Positions 1 through 10,053 of a DNA stretch of 64,000 nucleotides are shown here, piece by piece (positions within the stretch are counted from its first letter, which is position 1; each line of letters opens with the position of its first letter). Both the position numbers and the translations under genes were made by a program. Origin of the DNA: Phytopseudomonas punonensis (lineage in GTDB: Bacteria; Pseudomonadota; Gammaproteobacteria; Pseudomonadales; Pseudomonadaceae). The notes under the pieces are model-generated. The model saw only the letters and a program-made list of their open reading frames with translations. It did not search any database and was not told the origin of the DNA. The stretch covers positions 436,060 through 500,059 of the forward strand of contig NZ_FRBQ01000003.1 in assembly GCF_900142655.1 (NCBI RefSeq), in the 5' to 3' direction.

Positions 1-1
1 C

Positions 2-1135
2 GAGCAGATCGAGGCGACACGCAAACTGGGCGTGCGTAATGACGGTCCGAAAAAGGTTCTGGTGATCGGTGCTTCCAGCGGCTACGGCCTGGCTGCGCGC
101 ATCACTGCCGCCTTCGGTTTTGGCGCCGATACCCTGGGCGTATTCTTCGAGAAGCCGGGAACCGAAACCAAGGCCGGCACCGCTGGCTGGTACAACTCGG
201 CAGCGTTCGACAAGTTCGCCAAGGCCGAGGGCCTGTACAGCAAGTCGATCAACGGCGATGCGTTCTCCGATGAAGCCCGCGCCAAGGTCATCGAGCTGAT
301 CAAGAACGAGATGGGCGGCAAGGTCGACCTGATCGTCTACTCCCTGGCTTCGCCGGTGCGCAAGCTGCCGCAGAGCGGTGAAGTGATCCGTTCGGCGCTC
401 AAGCCCATCGGCCAGCCATACAAGTCGACCGCCATCGACACCAACAAGGACACCATCATCGAGGCGTCCATCGAGCCGGCCAGCGAGCAGGAAGTTGCCG
501 ACACCGTGACCGTCATGGGCGGCCAGGACTGGCAGCTGTGGATCGACGCCCTGGCTGGCGCCGACGTGTTGGCCGAAGGTGCGCGTACCGTGGCCTTCAG
601 CTACATCGGCACTGAAATCACCTGGCCGATCTACTGGCACGGCGCGCTGGGCAAGGCCAAGCAGGATCTGGACGAAACCGCTCTGCGCCTGGACCAGAAA
701 CTGGCCGATGAAGTCAAAGGTGGCGCCAACGTGGCGGTGCTCAAGTCGGTGGTCACCCAGGCCAGCTCGGCGATTCCGGTGATGCCGCTGTACCTGTCGA
801 TGGTCTTCAAGATCATGCAGGAGAAGGGCGTCCACGAAGGCACCCAGGACCAGCTCGACCGCCTGTTCCGTGACCGCCTGTACCGCGCCGATGGCGCCCC
901 GGCCGAGGTCGACGAAAAAGCCCGCCTGCGCCTGGACGACTGGGAGCTGCGCGACGACGTACAGGACGCCTGCAAGGCCATGTGGCCACAGGTGACTACC
1001 GAGAACCTGTTCGAAATGACCGACTATGCCGGTTACAAGAAGCAGTTCCTCAACCTGTTCGGCTTCGAGCGCAGTGATGTGGACTACGATGCCGACGTTG
1101 CCACCGACGTCGAATTCGACGTGGTGCAGCTGTAA
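2..1135 (+). CDS. fabV: Enoyl-ACP/CoA reductase FabV (5' partial)
   Basis: FabV reduces trans-2-enoyl-ACP with NADH in the last step of the type II fatty-acid elongation cycle in the cytosol. The frame is open to the left edge and shows 377 residues. The family is about 398 long, so roughly 20 N-terminal residues lie outside the window. An in-frame GTG at base 32 is not the real start, because conserved sequence continues upstream of it. The Rossmann motif GASSGYG is near the visible N-terminus. The FabV-specific Tyr-X8-Lys active site is seen as [11 protein letters not shown]. Later segments ([35 protein letters not shown]) are typical of the family. FabV enzymes are known for low sensitivity to triclosan; that is family knowledge, not something shown here. 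A strong hairpin terminator follows. Confidence 0.95.
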   Translation, partial: EQIEATRKLGVRNDGPKKVLVIGASSGYGLAARITAAFGFGADTLGVFFEKPGTETKAGTAGWYNSAAFDKFAKAEGLYSKSINGDAFSDEARAKVIELIKNEMGGKVDLIVYSLASPVRKLPQSGEVIRSALKPIGQPYKSTAIDTNKDTIIEASIEPASEQEVADTVTVMGGQDWQLWIDALAGADVLAEGARTVAFSYIGTEITWPIYWHGALGKAKQDLDETALRLDQKLADEVKGGANVAVLKSVVTQASSAIPVMPLYLSMVFKIMQEKGVHEGTQDQLDRLFRDRLYRADGAPAEVDEKARLRLDDWELRDDVQDACKAMWPQVTTENLFEMTDYAGYKKQFLNLFGFERSDVDYDADVATDVEFDVVQL

Positions 1136-1157
1136 GCCGCACGCACTAGCGGCATGC

Positions 1158-1185
1158 AAAAAGGGACGCTTCGGCGTCCCTTTTT
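1158..1185. terminator. Bidirectional intrinsic terminator after fabV
   Basis: A perfect 12-bp stem (AAAAAGGGACGC pairing with GCGTCCCTTTTT) closes on a TTCG tetraloop. The A tract on one side and T tract on the other give a U run in either direction. It lies between fabV and the converging oxidoreductase gene, so it can serve both. Confidence 0.9.
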
Positions 1186-1204
1186 GTTGGCTGCTCGATA
1201 AGCC

Positions 1205-2311
1205 TCAGCTCACCGGTTCGCTGGTGTTGACGTACTCTGGCACTTTGGCCAGCGGTAGGCGGCGAGCCTGCTCGACACTGACGCCAGGGCGCTTGGGCAG
1301 CGGGTCGAGGCGTTGTGGTCGGCCGGTTTCCAGGGCGCGTTCGATGGCTTCGAGCACGCGCACGTCGCGCCAACCTTCATCGCCGTCCGGCTCCGGCTCA
1401 CGGTTCTGCAGGATGCAGTCGGAGAAGTACTGGGTTTCACCGGCGAACTGGTCGACCACTGGATGCTCGTGCTCAGTGGTCTTGCCGCCGATGGTGGCGC
1501 GGTAACTGACCGCCGTGCCTTCGCCAAAGCCGAAGCAGGGAGAGGCTTCGAATTCACCCTTGCTGCCGAGCACCTGAAAACGCTCGGTGTAGGGCAGGCT
1601 GTAGCTGACGGTGAATGTGGCCATGCGCTCGTCGGCAAAGCGCATGGTCACAGCGACCGTGTCTGGCGTGTTGATTTCGCGTCCCGGTGTTTGCACGGCC
1701 ACGGCGCGCACTTCCAGGGGCTCGTCGTCGAACAGGTTGCGCACGGCGTTGATCGGATATGGCCCCATGTCGGTCACCGGCCCGGCCCAGTAGCCGCTCT
1801 GCATGCGGTGGTTGGCTGGATCGACGGTCTGCGTGAAGGTGGCGTTGAACAGCCGAGGGTCGCCGATATCACCGGCGCGAACGCGGTGAATCATCTCCAC
1901 GGTGCCAGGTTCGAAGTGCAGGCGGTAGGCTATCATCAGCTTGGCGCCCGAGCGTTCGGCCGCTGCGGTAATGGCCTGGCAGTCTTCCTGGCTGGTGGCC
2001 ATGGGCTTTTCCAGCAGCACGTGGATGCCGGCGTCGAGCGCCGGCTCGGCGAACTCGCGGTGGCGAAAATTTGGGGTGGCCAGGTAGATGGCGTCGATTT
2101 CGCCCGAGGCGAGCAGGGCGGGGAACTCCTCGTAGCGATAGCTCTTGATGTTGTAGAGCGCTGCCAGCTTGTCGGCCTTGATCGGGTCGCCGGTCACCAG
2201 TGCGGTGATCACCGAGTTGTCGGTCTGGCCTACGCCGGGCATGAATGCACCTTGAGAAATCCAGCCGCCACCGACTACTGCGTAACGAACCTTGCCTTGA
2301 GCATCGGGCAT
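1205..2311 (-). CDS. Gfo/Idh/MocA family NAD(P)-dependent oxidoreductase
   Basis: A 368-residue dehydrogenase of the Gfo/Idh/MocA family, cytosolic enzymes that usually oxidise or reduce sugars and related polyols with NAD(P). The N-terminal Rossmann fold starts AVVGGGWISQGAF. The family signature EKPMA is present in HVLLEKPMATS. A C-terminal substrate-binding region follows (AGPVTDMGPYPINAVRNLF). The start is ATG at 2311 because a GAGGAG ribosome site lies just upstream; the frame stays open further but without a good start. It stands alone and converges on fabV. The substrate cannot be told from the sequence. Confidence 0.9.
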   Translation of the reverse strand: MPDAQGKVRYAVVGGGWISQGAFMPGVGQTDNSVITALVTGDPIKADKLAALYNIKSYRYEEFPALLASGEIDAIYLATPNFRHREFAEPALDAGIHVLLEKPMATSQEDCQAITAAAERSGAKLMIAYRLHFEPGTVEMIHRVRAGDIGDPRLFNATFTQTVDPANHRMQSGYWAGPVTDMGPYPINAVRNLFDDEPLEVRAVAVQTPGREINTPDTVAVTMRFADERMATFTVSYSLPYTERFQVLGSKGEFEASPCFGFGEGTAVSYRATIGGKTTEHEHPVVDQFAGETQYFSDCILQNREPEPDGDEGWRDVRVLEAIERALETGRPQRLDPLPKRPGVSVEQARRLPLAKVPEYVNTSEPVS

Positions 2312-2516
2312 TTCATCAACTCCTCTGCAACGCCGAACTGCATTGTTCAGCTTCTTATTAGATCGGCAGGTGAGGCTAGACGAAGTTCCTGCAAAGCGCC
2401 TGCCGGTCGGCGTTTCAGCGCTGTTTGCGACGGCCGTGAAATCATCGCGGTAATCCGTGGTCTGTATGCGCGGCACGCCGTCCGGCGCAGCTGTCTGCGG
2501 TAAATGGAGCGCGTTG

Positions 2517-2894
2517 ATGAAAGCCCTGATTCCCTGCCTGTTGTGCGTGGCCGCTTTGCCGGCTCTGGCCGACTCATCTGCCAATCCGTTTTGCGAAGCA
2601 AAGGCCGAGAAAATCGAAAAACAGCTGCAGGCTGCCTGGGCCGAAGGTCTTACTGATAAAGCCAAAGGGCTAAGTACAGCGCTGGATGGCGTGCGCGAGA
2701 ACTGCTCGGACAAAGAATTGATGCGCGAGCTGCAAGCCAGGATCGACAAGGCCCGCGATGAGATACGTGAGCGTGAGGCTGACCTGCGTGATGCTGAGCT
2801 GGGCGGCGACCCTGAAAAAATCGCCAAGCGCCAGGCCAAGCTCGATGAGGCAATGCAGGAGTTAAATGCTGCAGAGGCCGAATTCCCCCGCTGA
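2517..2894 (+). CDS. DUF1090 family periplasmic protein
   Basis: A 125-residue protein of the DUF1090 (YqjC-like) family. A signal peptide is evident (MKALIPCLLCVAALPALA), so the mature protein should be periplasmic. The rest is strongly charged and predicted helical. Two Cys sit in NPFCEAKAEKIEKQL and ENCSDKELM, the usual family pattern. The family has no established function. The start ATG at 2517 is preceded by a GGAG site. It is divergent from the oxidoreductase and converges on the first chemoreceptor. Confidence 0.85.
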   Translation: MKALIPCLLCVAALPALADSSANPFCEAKAEKIEKQLQAAWAEGLTDKAKGLSTALDGVRENCSDKELMRELQARIDKARDEIREREADLRDAELGGDPEKIAKRQAKLDEAMQELNAAEAEFPR

Positions 2895-2912
2895 TACGTC
2901 GGTAGCCGGCAA

Positions 2913-2947
2913 CGCCAAAGCCCTGCAGAGTCTGCAGGGCTTTGGCG
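2913..2947. terminator. Strong inverted repeat, probable terminator
   Basis: A 17-bp perfect inverted repeat with a single-base centre (CGCCAAAGCCCTGCAGA and its complement) lies between the converging DUF1090 and chemoreceptor genes. No clear T run follows on either strand, so intrinsic termination is inferred from strength and position only. Confidence 0.6.
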
Positions 2948-3009
2948 CTTCCAGCGGGCTTGTTGGCTAGCCGAGGTGCAAGCCGGGAGCTTGCGCCTCG
3001 GTGCGCGAG

Positions 3010-4953
3010 TCAGGTACGGAAGCGACCGACCAGACCGTTCAGCTCACCTGATAGCGACTCCAGGCGTTGCGAGTCGGTGCGCGCCGAATGGGCCAGTTCT
3101 TCGACCAGTTGGGCATCGGTGTGGATCTGCGCGATGTGCCGGTTTATGTCCTCGGCCACGTGGTGCTGTTCTTCAGCAGCGGTGGCGATCTGATTGTTCT
3201 GATCGCGAATCTCGTCCACCGAGGCGCGGATATGCTCGAAGCTGTCGCGGGCCTGCTGGATGCGCTCCACGCTTGTCAGCGACATGCTCAGGCTGCTCTG
3301 CATCTGTTTGGTCACTTCTTGTGTGCGGCGGGCCAGCCCGCCGAGCAAGCCGTCGATCTCGCCGGTCGAATCCGCGGTGCGTTTGGCCAGCGCGCGCACT
3401 TCATCGGCCACCACCGCAAAGCCACGACCCTGCTCGCCAGCCCGCGCCGCCTCGATGGCCGCGTTGAGCGCCAGCAGGTTGGTCTGCTCGGCGATCGAGC
3501 GAATGGTGTCGAGAATCGCGTTGATGTTCTTGCTGTCCTGCTCGAGCACCTGCATGGCCTGGGCGGATTTCTGCAGGTTTTCGCTGAGCTGGGTGACGCT
3601 GCCGGTGGCTTCGTCGATCTGCAGTTGGCCGTCATGCACCTGGCGCTGGCCGGAGTCCGCCGAACTGGCGGCGTGGCTGCACGAGCGGGCCACTTCGTTG
3701 GCGGTGGCGACCATCTCGTTGAAAGCGGTGGAAACCAGCTCCACGGCTTCACGCTGACGGCCGGCAGCATCGTTCATGTCACGGGCCACGCGGGTGCTGG
3801 CATCCGATGCGGTCTGCAGGTCCGCCGAGGCACTGCCGATGCGTTGTACCAGGGTGCGGATGGCGCCGAGGAACTGGTTGAACCAGCGCGCCAGCAGGGC
3901 AGTTTCATCGTTGCCGCGCACGTCGAGGTTACGGGTCAGGTCGCCTTCACCCTGAGCGATACCTTCCAGGCCGCCGGCCACGCTGCGAATCGGTTTAACG
4001 ATCAACCCGGCGAAGCTGGCGCCGACGATGGCGAACAACACGGCCAGCACTGCAGCGATCACGCCAATCTGCCAGGTCAGGCTGGTGGCCTGGGCCATGA
4101 CTTCGTTGCGCTCGATCAGGCCGATGAAGCGCCAGCCGAGGGTTTTCGAGGACCAGACGTTGGCCATGTAGGACACACCACCAAGCTCGACTTCGACCAG
4201 GCCGCTCTCGACGCTGGCTAGCTCCGCGTAGCCGTCACCCAGCTCGCTGATCAACTTGAAGTTATGTTCCGGGGTGCGCGGGTCGACCAGCACGTTGCCG
4301 TTGCTTTCGAGCAGCATCAGGTAGCCGCTTTCGCCAAGTTTGATCTGCTTGACCAGCTCGGTGAGCTGCTTGAGCGAAACGTCCAGACCCAGTACGCCGA
4401 CTGGCTGACCCTGCTGATTATCGATGGTATGCACGGTGCCCATCAGCACCACGTCGTCCGGCGCCCAGTAGTAGGCGGCCGTGCGCACGGTCTTGCCCGG
4501 TGAGGCCATGGCGGCCTTGTACCAGGGGCGTACGCGCGGGTCATAGCCGCTCAGCTTGGCGTCGTCGGGCCAGGAGGCGTAGCCGCCGTCTGCCTTGCCG
4601 ATCGACAGGTAGGCAGTGCTCGGGTGGCTGGCGGCGAACTGGCCGAACATCTCCAAAAATACCTTGCCCTCATCGGTCTGCGGAATCTGCGCCGCATCGG
4701 CGCCGGAGTAGTTCTTCAGCTCGCCGGCGTTGCGGACGACAGGTTGCTTGGCCAGGTACTCGACGTTCTGCGCGATGGCGTCGAAGAACTGATTCATGGC
4801 GTTTTCGATCTGGCGGATTTCGCGACCGCTGCTGTCCAGGAAGTCGTTTTGCGCCTGGGTGCGCAAGTTGATCGCCACCACAACGGCGACCAGAACGACG
4901 GGCACGCAGGCGACGGCCGCGAAGGCCCAGGTAAGTTTCTGTTTGATGTTCAC
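3010..4953 (-). CDS. Methyl-accepting chemotaxis protein, dCache type (copy A)
   Basis: A 647-residue transmembrane chemoreceptor that passes ligand signals to CheA/CheW. It has a TM helix at residues 8-30, a periplasmic dCache_1 domain at about 35-275, a second TM segment near 290-315, a HAMP domain, and a cytoplasmic signalling domain with the hairpin tip [20 protein letters not shown]. In the sensor domain YDPRVRPWY places Tyr137, Arg142, Trp144 and Tyr145, with Asp191 in GVLGLDVSL. This matches the spacing of the known amino-acid-binding dCache motif (as in PctA), so an amino acid or other amine ligand is inferred. The start is GTG with AGGAA upstream. The C-terminus GRFRT does not resemble a CheR-binding pentapeptide. 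The next gene upstream is a close paralogue. Confidence 0.93.
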   Translation of the reverse strand: MNIKQKLTWAFAAVACVPVVLVAVVVAINLRTQAQNDFLDSSGREIRQIENAMNQFFDAIAQNVEYLAKQPVVRNAGELKNYSGADAAQIPQTDEGKVFLEMFGQFAASHPSTAYLSIGKADGGYASWPDDAKLSGYDPRVRPWYKAAMASPGKTVRTAAYYWAPDDVVLMGTVHTIDNQQGQPVGVLGLDVSLKQLTELVKQIKLGESGYLMLLESNGNVLVDPRTPEHNFKLISELGDGYAELASVESGLVEVELGGVSYMANVWSSKTLGWRFIGLIERNEVMAQATSLTWQIGVIAAVLAVLFAIVGASFAGLIVKPIRSVAGGLEGIAQGEGDLTRNLDVRGNDETALLARWFNQFLGAIRTLVQRIGSASADLQTASDASTRVARDMNDAAGRQREAVELVSTAFNEMVATANEVARSCSHAASSADSGQRQVHDGQLQIDEATGSVTQLSENLQKSAQAMQVLEQDSKNINAILDTIRSIAEQTNLLALNAAIEAARAGEQGRGFAVVADEVRALAKRTADSTGEIDGLLGGLARRTQEVTKQMQSSLSMSLTSVERIQQARDSFEHIRASVDEIRDQNNQIATAAEEQHHVAEDINRHIAQIHTDAQLVEELAHSARTDSQRLESLSGELNGLVGRFRT

Positions 4954-5074
4954 GGGGTGATTCCTGCAGGGTCGTAAAGCGTTCTTGTCGAGTTTTTAGC
5001 TTTGAAACAGGCAGAAGTACGCAGTATTTCGATTTGTTCTGATCACTGAATCGGCGTGGCGAGCGCAAACTTGA

Positions 5075-5112
5075 GCGCCCGCCAGTCACGTTTTTTGCGT
5101 GACCGGCGGGCG
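5075..5112. terminator. Hairpin between the tandem chemoreceptor genes
   Basis: A 15-bp stem with one wobble (CGCCCGCCAGTCACG with CGTGACCGGCGGGCG) closes on a loop of six T and a G. It sits just after the stop of copy B. There is no long U run after the stem, so it may act as a partial terminator or a 3' end stabiliser. Confidence 0.5.
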
Positions 5113-5142
5113 TTGATGGCGGGGATATGAGGAAGGGAAGAA

Positions 5143-7086
5143 TCAGGTTCTGAAGCGGCGAACCAGGCCGTTGAGTTCGCCAGACAGGATTTCCAGGCGT
5201 TGCGAGTCGCTACGTGCCGACTGGGCCAGCTCCTCGACCAGTTGGGCATCGGTATGGATTTGCGTGATGTGCCGGTTGATGTCCTCGGCCACATGATGTT
5301 GCTCTTCGGCAGCGGTGGCGATCTGGTTGTTCTGATCGCGGATTTCATCCACCGAGGCGCGGATCTGCTCAAAGCTGTCGCGAGCCTGCTGGATGCGCTC
5401 CACGCTTTGCTGCGACATGCTCAGGCTGCTTTGCATCTGCTTGGTCACGTCCTGGGTGCGTTTGGCCAGGCCGCCGAGCAGGCTGTCGATTTCTCCGGTG
5501 GAGTCGGCGGTACGCTTGGCCAGCGCGCGTACTTCGTCGGCGACCACCGCAAAGCCGCGGCCCTGTTCACCGGCGCGCGCTGCTTCGATGGCGGCGTTGA
5601 GGGCCAGCAGGTTGGTCTGCTCTGCGATCGAGCGGATGGTGTCGAGGATGGCGTTGATGTTCTTGCTGTCCTGCTCGAGCACCTGCATGGCCTGGGCGGA
5701 TTTCTGCAGGTTCTCGCTGAGCTGGGTGACGCTGCCGGTGGCTTCGTCGATCTGCAACTGGCCGCCATGCACCTGGCGCTGGCCGGAGTCCGCCGAGCTG
5801 GCCGCCTGGCTGCAGGAGCGGGCCACTTCGTTGGCGGTGGCGACCATCTCGTTGAAGGCGGTGGACACCAGTTCCACGGCCTCGCGCTGGCGCACGGCCG
5901 CATCGTTCATATCCAGGGCGACGCGGGTGGTGGCGTCCGAGGCGGTCTGCAGGTCCGCCGAGGCGCTGCCAATGCGCTGTACCAGGGTGCGGATGGCCCC
6001 CAGGAACTGGTTAAACCAGCGCGCCAGCAGGGCAGTTTCGTCGTTGCCGCGCACGTCGAGGTTGCGGGTCAGGTCGCCTTCGCCCTGGGCGATGCCTTCC
6101 AGGCCACCGGCCACGCTGCGGATCGGTTTGACGATCAGCCCGGCGAAGCTGGCGCCGACGATGGCGAACAGCACGGCCAGCACCGCAGCGATCACGCCGA
6201 TCTGCCAGGTCAGGCTGGTGGCCTTGGCCATCACTTCGCTGCGCTCGATGAGACCGATAAAGCGCCAGCCCAGCTTCTCCGACGACCAGACGTTGGCCAT
6301 GTAGGTAACGCCGTCGAGCTCAACCTCGGCGAAGCCACTCTTCACGCCAGCCAACTCGCGGTAGCCGTCACCGAGCTCATCCAGTCGCTTGAAGTTGTGC
6401 GCCGCATCGCGCGGGTCGACCAGCACACTGCCGCTGCTTTCCAGCAGCATCAGATAACCGCTGTCACCGAGTTTTATCTGTTTGACCAGGTCGGTGAGCT
6501 GCTTGAGCGACACGTCCAGGCCGATGGCGCCCAGCGGCTGGCCCTGGGCGTTGTCGATGGTGTGCACGGTACCCATCAGCACCACGTCATCGGGCGCCCA
6601 GTAGTAGGCCGGGGTGCGCACGATCTTGCCGGGCGCAGCCATGGCGGCCTTGTACCAGGGGCGTTGGCGCGGGTCGTAGCTGTTGAGCTTGGGGTCGTCC
6701 GGCCACACCAGGTAGCCGCCATCCTGGTGGCCCACCTGCAGGTAAGCGGTGGTCGGGTGGCTGGTGGCGAACTGATTGAGCCCGTACAGCAGGACCTGGT
6801 TGCTGGCCGGCAGTGGCATCTGGGCAGCGTCGGCTGCGGTGTAGTTCTTCAGGTTCTCGGTGTTTCGCAGTAGGTCGCTCTTGGCCAGGTATTCGACGTT
6901 CTGGGCGATGGCGTCGAAGAACTGGTTCATCGCATTGTCGATCTGGCGAATCTCCCGGCTGCTGCTGTCGAGAAAATCGTCCTGGGCCTGCTCGCGCAGG
7001 TTGATGACAACCACGATGGCGACCAGCACCACGGGCACGCAGGCGATGGCGGCAAAGCCCCAAGTAAGCTTTTGTTTGATGTTCAC
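5143..7086 (-). CDS. Methyl-accepting chemotaxis protein, dCache type (copy B)
   Basis: A second 647-residue chemoreceptor, same architecture and same GTG start as copy A. The ligand-binding motif is again present at Tyr137, Arg142, Trp144, Tyr145 and Asp191. From about residue 283 to the end the two proteins differ at only some 18 positions, while the periplasmic domains differ widely, for example between residues 69 and 110. This points to tandem duplication with the sensor free to diverge, or to gene conversion of the signalling half. The two probably sense different but related ligands and share the same array. Copy B is upstream; whether both are cotranscribed is not clear because a hairpin lies between them. 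Confidence 0.93.
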   Translation of the reverse strand: MNIKQKLTWGFAAIACVPVVLVAIVVVINLREQAQDDFLDSSSREIRQIDNAMNQFFDAIAQNVEYLAKSDLLRNTENLKNYTAADAAQMPLPASNQVLLYGLNQFATSHPTTAYLQVGHQDGGYLVWPDDPKLNSYDPRQRPWYKAAMAAPGKIVRTPAYYWAPDDVVLMGTVHTIDNAQGQPLGAIGLDVSLKQLTDLVKQIKLGDSGYLMLLESSGSVLVDPRDAAHNFKRLDELGDGYRELAGVKSGFAEVELDGVTYMANVWSSEKLGWRFIGLIERSEVMAKATSLTWQIGVIAAVLAVLFAIVGASFAGLIVKPIRSVAGGLEGIAQGEGDLTRNLDVRGNDETALLARWFNQFLGAIRTLVQRIGSASADLQTASDATTRVALDMNDAAVRQREAVELVSTAFNEMVATANEVARSCSQAASSADSGQRQVHGGQLQIDEATGSVTQLSENLQKSAQAMQVLEQDSKNINAILDTIRSIAEQTNLLALNAAIEAARAGEQGRGFAVVADEVRALAKRTADSTGEIDSLLGGLAKRTQDVTKQMQSSLSMSQQSVERIQQARDSFEQIRASVDEIRDQNNQIATAAEEQHHVAEDINRHITQIHTDAQLVEELAQSARSDSQRLEILSGELNGLVRRFRT

Positions 7087-7273
7087 GATGGTTCCTGCTC
7101 GGGCAAGGGATGTTGTTTTTCAGGTGAAGCAGTCAGAAAGGACGCGAGACTACGTGCTGATTTGCGTGCTGGCTTATTGCTATTTTTGGTGTGTACCGAG
7201 CGTAAACTATTGGTATGTGGTATGCCATGTTGGTTTGATGATTTTTAATCAGTCGCTCGGGCAGCCGTCGACA

Positions 7274-7447
7274 TCACAGGTTGTTCTCCCGGCCTATGAG
7301 ATAGGTTGCCTGCATGGCGAGGCGAGCGAATTGTCGGGCGAACTCGTCGGCGCCTTTGGACGCGGCGGGGGCGTGGGCGTGCTGCAGGCGGTCAGTGACA
7401 GGCACGCCACCAGCAGAGTCAAGCGGGGTTTGAACGTGACACCGCAT
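7274..7447 (-). CDS. Possible small protein downstream of sitD
   Basis: A 57-residue frame starting MRCHVQTPLDS and ending YLIGRENNL, 25 bases after the sitD stop on the same strand. The C-terminal half (ADEFARQFARLAMQATYLIG) looks like a regular amphipathic helix, unlike a random translation. No good ribosome site is visible before the ATG. I do not recognise the family. It lies in an otherwise empty 386-base stretch (7087-7472), in which nothing else is supported. Confidence 0.3.
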   Translation of the reverse strand: MRCHVQTPLDSAGGVPVTDRLQHAHAPAASKGADEFARQFARLAMQATYLIGRENNL

Positions 7448-7472
7448 GTTCGAAAGTGGAGGCGCGGCGATT

Positions 7473-8309
7473 CTACAGTTGCGCGGCGCTCCTGTGCTCA
7501 CGCCTGTTGGCGTAGATGAACACCACCACAAACAGCGCGCTGAGCAGTACCACGATGGTCGGCCCCGGTGCGCTGTCGATAAAGAAGCTCAGGTACACAC
7601 CGCTTAGCGCAGCGCCCGCGGCGATGCTGACTGCGGTGAAGAGCATGGCGCCCATGGTGCGGGTGAGCAGAAAGGCGATAGCGCCAGGCGCGATCAGCAG
7701 CGCCACGGTGAGCACGATGCCGATGGCTTTGAGGGCGCCGACGATGGTCAACGACATTACCGCCAGCAGCCCGTAATGCAGCACGCGCACCGGCAGACCG
7801 ACGGTGCGTGCCTGCACTGGGTCGAAGGCGTGCAACAGCAGGTCACGCCATTTCAGACCGATAAAGGCGGTGACCGCCAAGGCGATCAGGCCGCTTTCCA
7901 GCAGGTCGGCCCAGCCGATGCCGAGCATATCGCCAAACAGGATGTGGTCCAGATGCACGTCGCTGTGAATCTGCGTGTACAGCAGCAGGCCGAAGCCGAA
8001 CATTCCGGAAAACACCACTCCCATCAGGGTGTCCTGTTTGATCCGGCTGTTTTCCTTGAGATAGCCCGAGGCGACCGCGCACAGCATGCCGGCCACGAAG
8101 GCGCCAAGCGAGTAGGGCAGGCCGACGATATAGGCGATAACCACGCCGGGAAATACTGCGTGTGCAGTGGCGTCGCCCATTAGCGCCCAGCCCTTGAGCA
8201 CCAGAAAGCACGACAGCAGCGCGGCAGGTATTGCCACCAGCACGGCGATCAGCAGAGCGTATTGCATGAAGTCGATTTGCAGCGGTTGCAGCAGCATCTC
8301 CATGGTCAT
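7473..8309 (-). CDS. sitD: Mn/Fe-type ABC transporter permease, second subunit
   Basis: A 278-residue inner-membrane permease of the ABC-3 (ZnuB/SitC/SitD) family with about eight hydrophobic helices. The family segments LKGWALMGDATAHAVFPG and LLIAPGAIAFLLT are present. It forms the membrane channel with the preceding permease and is powered by the ATPase of the same operon. Its ATG overlaps the stop of the preceding permease (ATGA), so translation is coupled. Two different permeases next to an ATPase and a binding protein, in this order, match the sit/yfe manganese-iron importers better than the single-permease znu system. The gene name rests on that match. Confidence 0.8.
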   Translation of the reverse strand: MTMEMLLQPLQIDFMQYALLIAVLVAIPAALLSCFLVLKGWALMGDATAHAVFPGVVIAYIVGLPYSLGAFVAGMLCAVASGYLKENSRIKQDTLMGVVFSGMFGFGLLLYTQIHSDVHLDHILFGDMLGIGWADLLESGLIALAVTAFIGLKWRDLLLHAFDPVQARTVGLPVRVLHYGLLAVMSLTIVGALKAIGIVLTVALLIAPGAIAFLLTRTMGAMLFTAVSIAAGAALSGVYLSFFIDSAPGPTIVVLLSALFVVVFIYANRREHRSAAQL

Positions 8310-9160
8310 ATCTCCAACCGGGCTTGAGCGGCGCGGCGGCGGGCGGCGAGCAGGCCATGCTTGGGCGCGAAGACGAACGCCACCAAGAACACGCAGGTTT
8401 GTAGCACGATGATGATTGCCCCGGTGGCGCCATCGAGAAAGTAGCTGGCGTAGGCGCCGATGAAGCAGCTCAGGCCACCGATACAGGCAGCGATCAGCAG
8501 CAGCCGCTCGAAGCGGTCGCTAAGCAAATAAGCCGTGGCGCCTGGCGTCACGACCATGGCGATGACCAGAAACGCGCCGACCGTTTGCATCGCCGCCACC
8601 GTGCAAGCGGACAGCAGGATAAAGAAGATCGCCTTCAAGCGCGTTGGGCTGAGGCCTATGGAGCGGGCGTGGTGCTCGTCGAAGAACACCACCATCAGGT
8701 CCTTCCAGCGCAGTGCCAGCACGGCCAGGGTAATGCCGGCGATCAGCAGCAGCTGCAGGGTGTCGCCCGGCGTGATGGCGAGAATGTTGCCGAGCACGAT
8801 GGTCTGGATGTTCACCGAGGTGGGCGACAGCGACACCATGAACAGCCCAAGGCCGAAGAACGAGGAAAAGATCAAACCGATGATCACATCTTCCTTGAGC
8901 TTGCTGCGCTGGTTGAGAAACAGCATGGCGCTCGCCGCCAGCGTGCCAGCGCCGAAGGCACCAAGAGCGAAGGGCAAACCGAGCATATAAGCGCCGGCCA
9001 CGCCAGGCACGATGGAATGGGCCAGGGCATCGCCGATCAGCGACCAGCCCTTGAGCATCAGGTACACCGATAGCAGCGCGCAGACCACGCCGACCAGAGT
9101 CGAGACCCACATGGCATTGACCATGTAGCCGTAGGAAAAAGGTTCGAGCAGAACGTGCAT
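8306..9160 (-). CDS. sitC: Mn/Fe-type ABC transporter permease, first subunit
   Basis: A 284-residue ABC-3 family permease, the partner of the next gene. Hydrophobic helices run through most of the protein, with the typical segments LKGWSLIGDALAHSIVPG and VVTPGATAYLLSDRF. The C-terminus is basic (ARRRAAQARLEI) and cytoplasmic by the positive-inside rule. It begins five bases after the ATPase stop and its own stop overlaps the next start, as expected of a tightly packed operon. It transports the metal released by the periplasmic binding protein across the inner membrane. Confidence 0.82.
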   Translation of the reverse strand: MHVLLEPFSYGYMVNAMWVSTLVGVVCALLSVYLMLKGWSLIGDALAHSIVPGVAGAYMLGLPFALGAFGAGTLAASAMLFLNQRSKLKEDVIIGLIFSSFFGLGLFMVSLSPTSVNIQTIVLGNILAITPGDTLQLLLIAGITLAVLALRWKDLMVVFFDEHHARSIGLSPTRLKAIFFILLSACTVAAMQTVGAFLVIAMVVTPGATAYLLSDRFERLLLIAACIGGLSCFIGAYASYFLDGATGAIIIVLQTCVFLVAFVFAPKHGLLAARRRAAQARLEI

Positions 9161-9165
9161 GATCG

Positions 9166-10053
9166 CTACTGATCCTTTTCCTGATCGACGCGGCCACGGA
9201 TCGTCGATTTGCCGTCGTACAGCACCAGCGGGCGCTCATCATCAGTGATGATGCCGATCAGCGGCGATTTGCGGTCGTGCCCCTCACCGGGCAGCTCGAA
9301 GTGGCGCAGCACACCGCCGAAGGTGCGCTCCAGGTTCTCGCGGGTGAACACTTGCTGGGTCGGCCCGTAGGCGAGCACGGTGCGCGCCAGCAGCACGGTG
9401 CGGTCGCAGAACTCCGGTACGCTGCCCAGGTTGTGGGTCGACACCAGCATCACTCGGCCTTCGTCGCGCAGCTCGCCAAGCAGCCGCACGATGGCATCTT
9501 CGGTTTTCACGTCGACGCCGGTGAACGGCTCGTCGAGCAGAATCACCCGTGAGTTCTGGGCCAGGGCGCGGGCCAGGAACACGCGCTTCTTCTGGCCGCC
9601 GGACAGCTCGCCTATCTGCCGTTTGCGCAGTTCGCCCATGCCGACCCTGGCCAGGGCGGCGTCGACCGCCTCGCGGTCACTGGCCTTGGGCCGGCGCAGC
9701 ATGCCCATGTGGCCGTAGCGGCCCATCATCACCACGTCTTCGACCAGTACCGGGAAGTTCCAGTCGACATCTTCGCTCTGCGGCACGTAGGCGATCAGGT
9801 TGCGTTTCAGCGCAGCGTTTACCGGCATGCCCAGCACGCTGATGCTGCCCTGGGCCAGCTTCACGAAGCCCATGATGGCCTTGAATAGCGTCGACTTGCC
9901 GCTGCCATTGACCCCCACCAGCGCGGTGATGCTGCCGCCCGGGCTGCCGAAGCTGGCATTGCGCAAGGCCGTGTGGCCGTTGCGGTAGGTAACGCTGATG
10001 CCATCGACGCGAATGCCGTTGATGCTGTCCTCTTCGTGCAGGGCGTTTGGCAT
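9166..10053 (-). CDS. sitB: Mn/Fe-type ABC transporter ATPase
   Basis: A 295-residue ABC ATPase that powers metal import. Walker A is GVNGSGKST, the signature is LSGGQKKR and Walker B is VILLDEPF, followed by the H-loop region [13 protein letters not shown]-terminal extension of about 50 residues (from roughly 250) follows the nucleotide-binding domain, a little longer than a minimal ZnuC/SitB. The ATG shares one base with the TAA stop of the binding-protein gene (TAATG), so the two are translationally coupled. Confidence 0.88.
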   Translation of the reverse strand: MPNALHEEDSINGIRVDGISVTYRNGHTALRNASFGSPGGSITALVGVNGSGKSTLFKAIMGFVKLAQGSISVLGMPVNAALKRNLIAYVPQSEDVDWNFPVLVEDVVMMGRYGHMGMLRRPKASDREAVDAALARVGMGELRKRQIGELSGGQKKRVFLARALAQNSRVILLDEPFTGVDVKTEDAIVRLLGELRDEGRVMLVSTHNLGSVPEFCDRTVLLARTVLAYGPTQQVFTRENLERTFGGVLRHFELPGEGHDRKSPLIGIITDDERPLVLYDGKSTIRGRVDQEKDQ

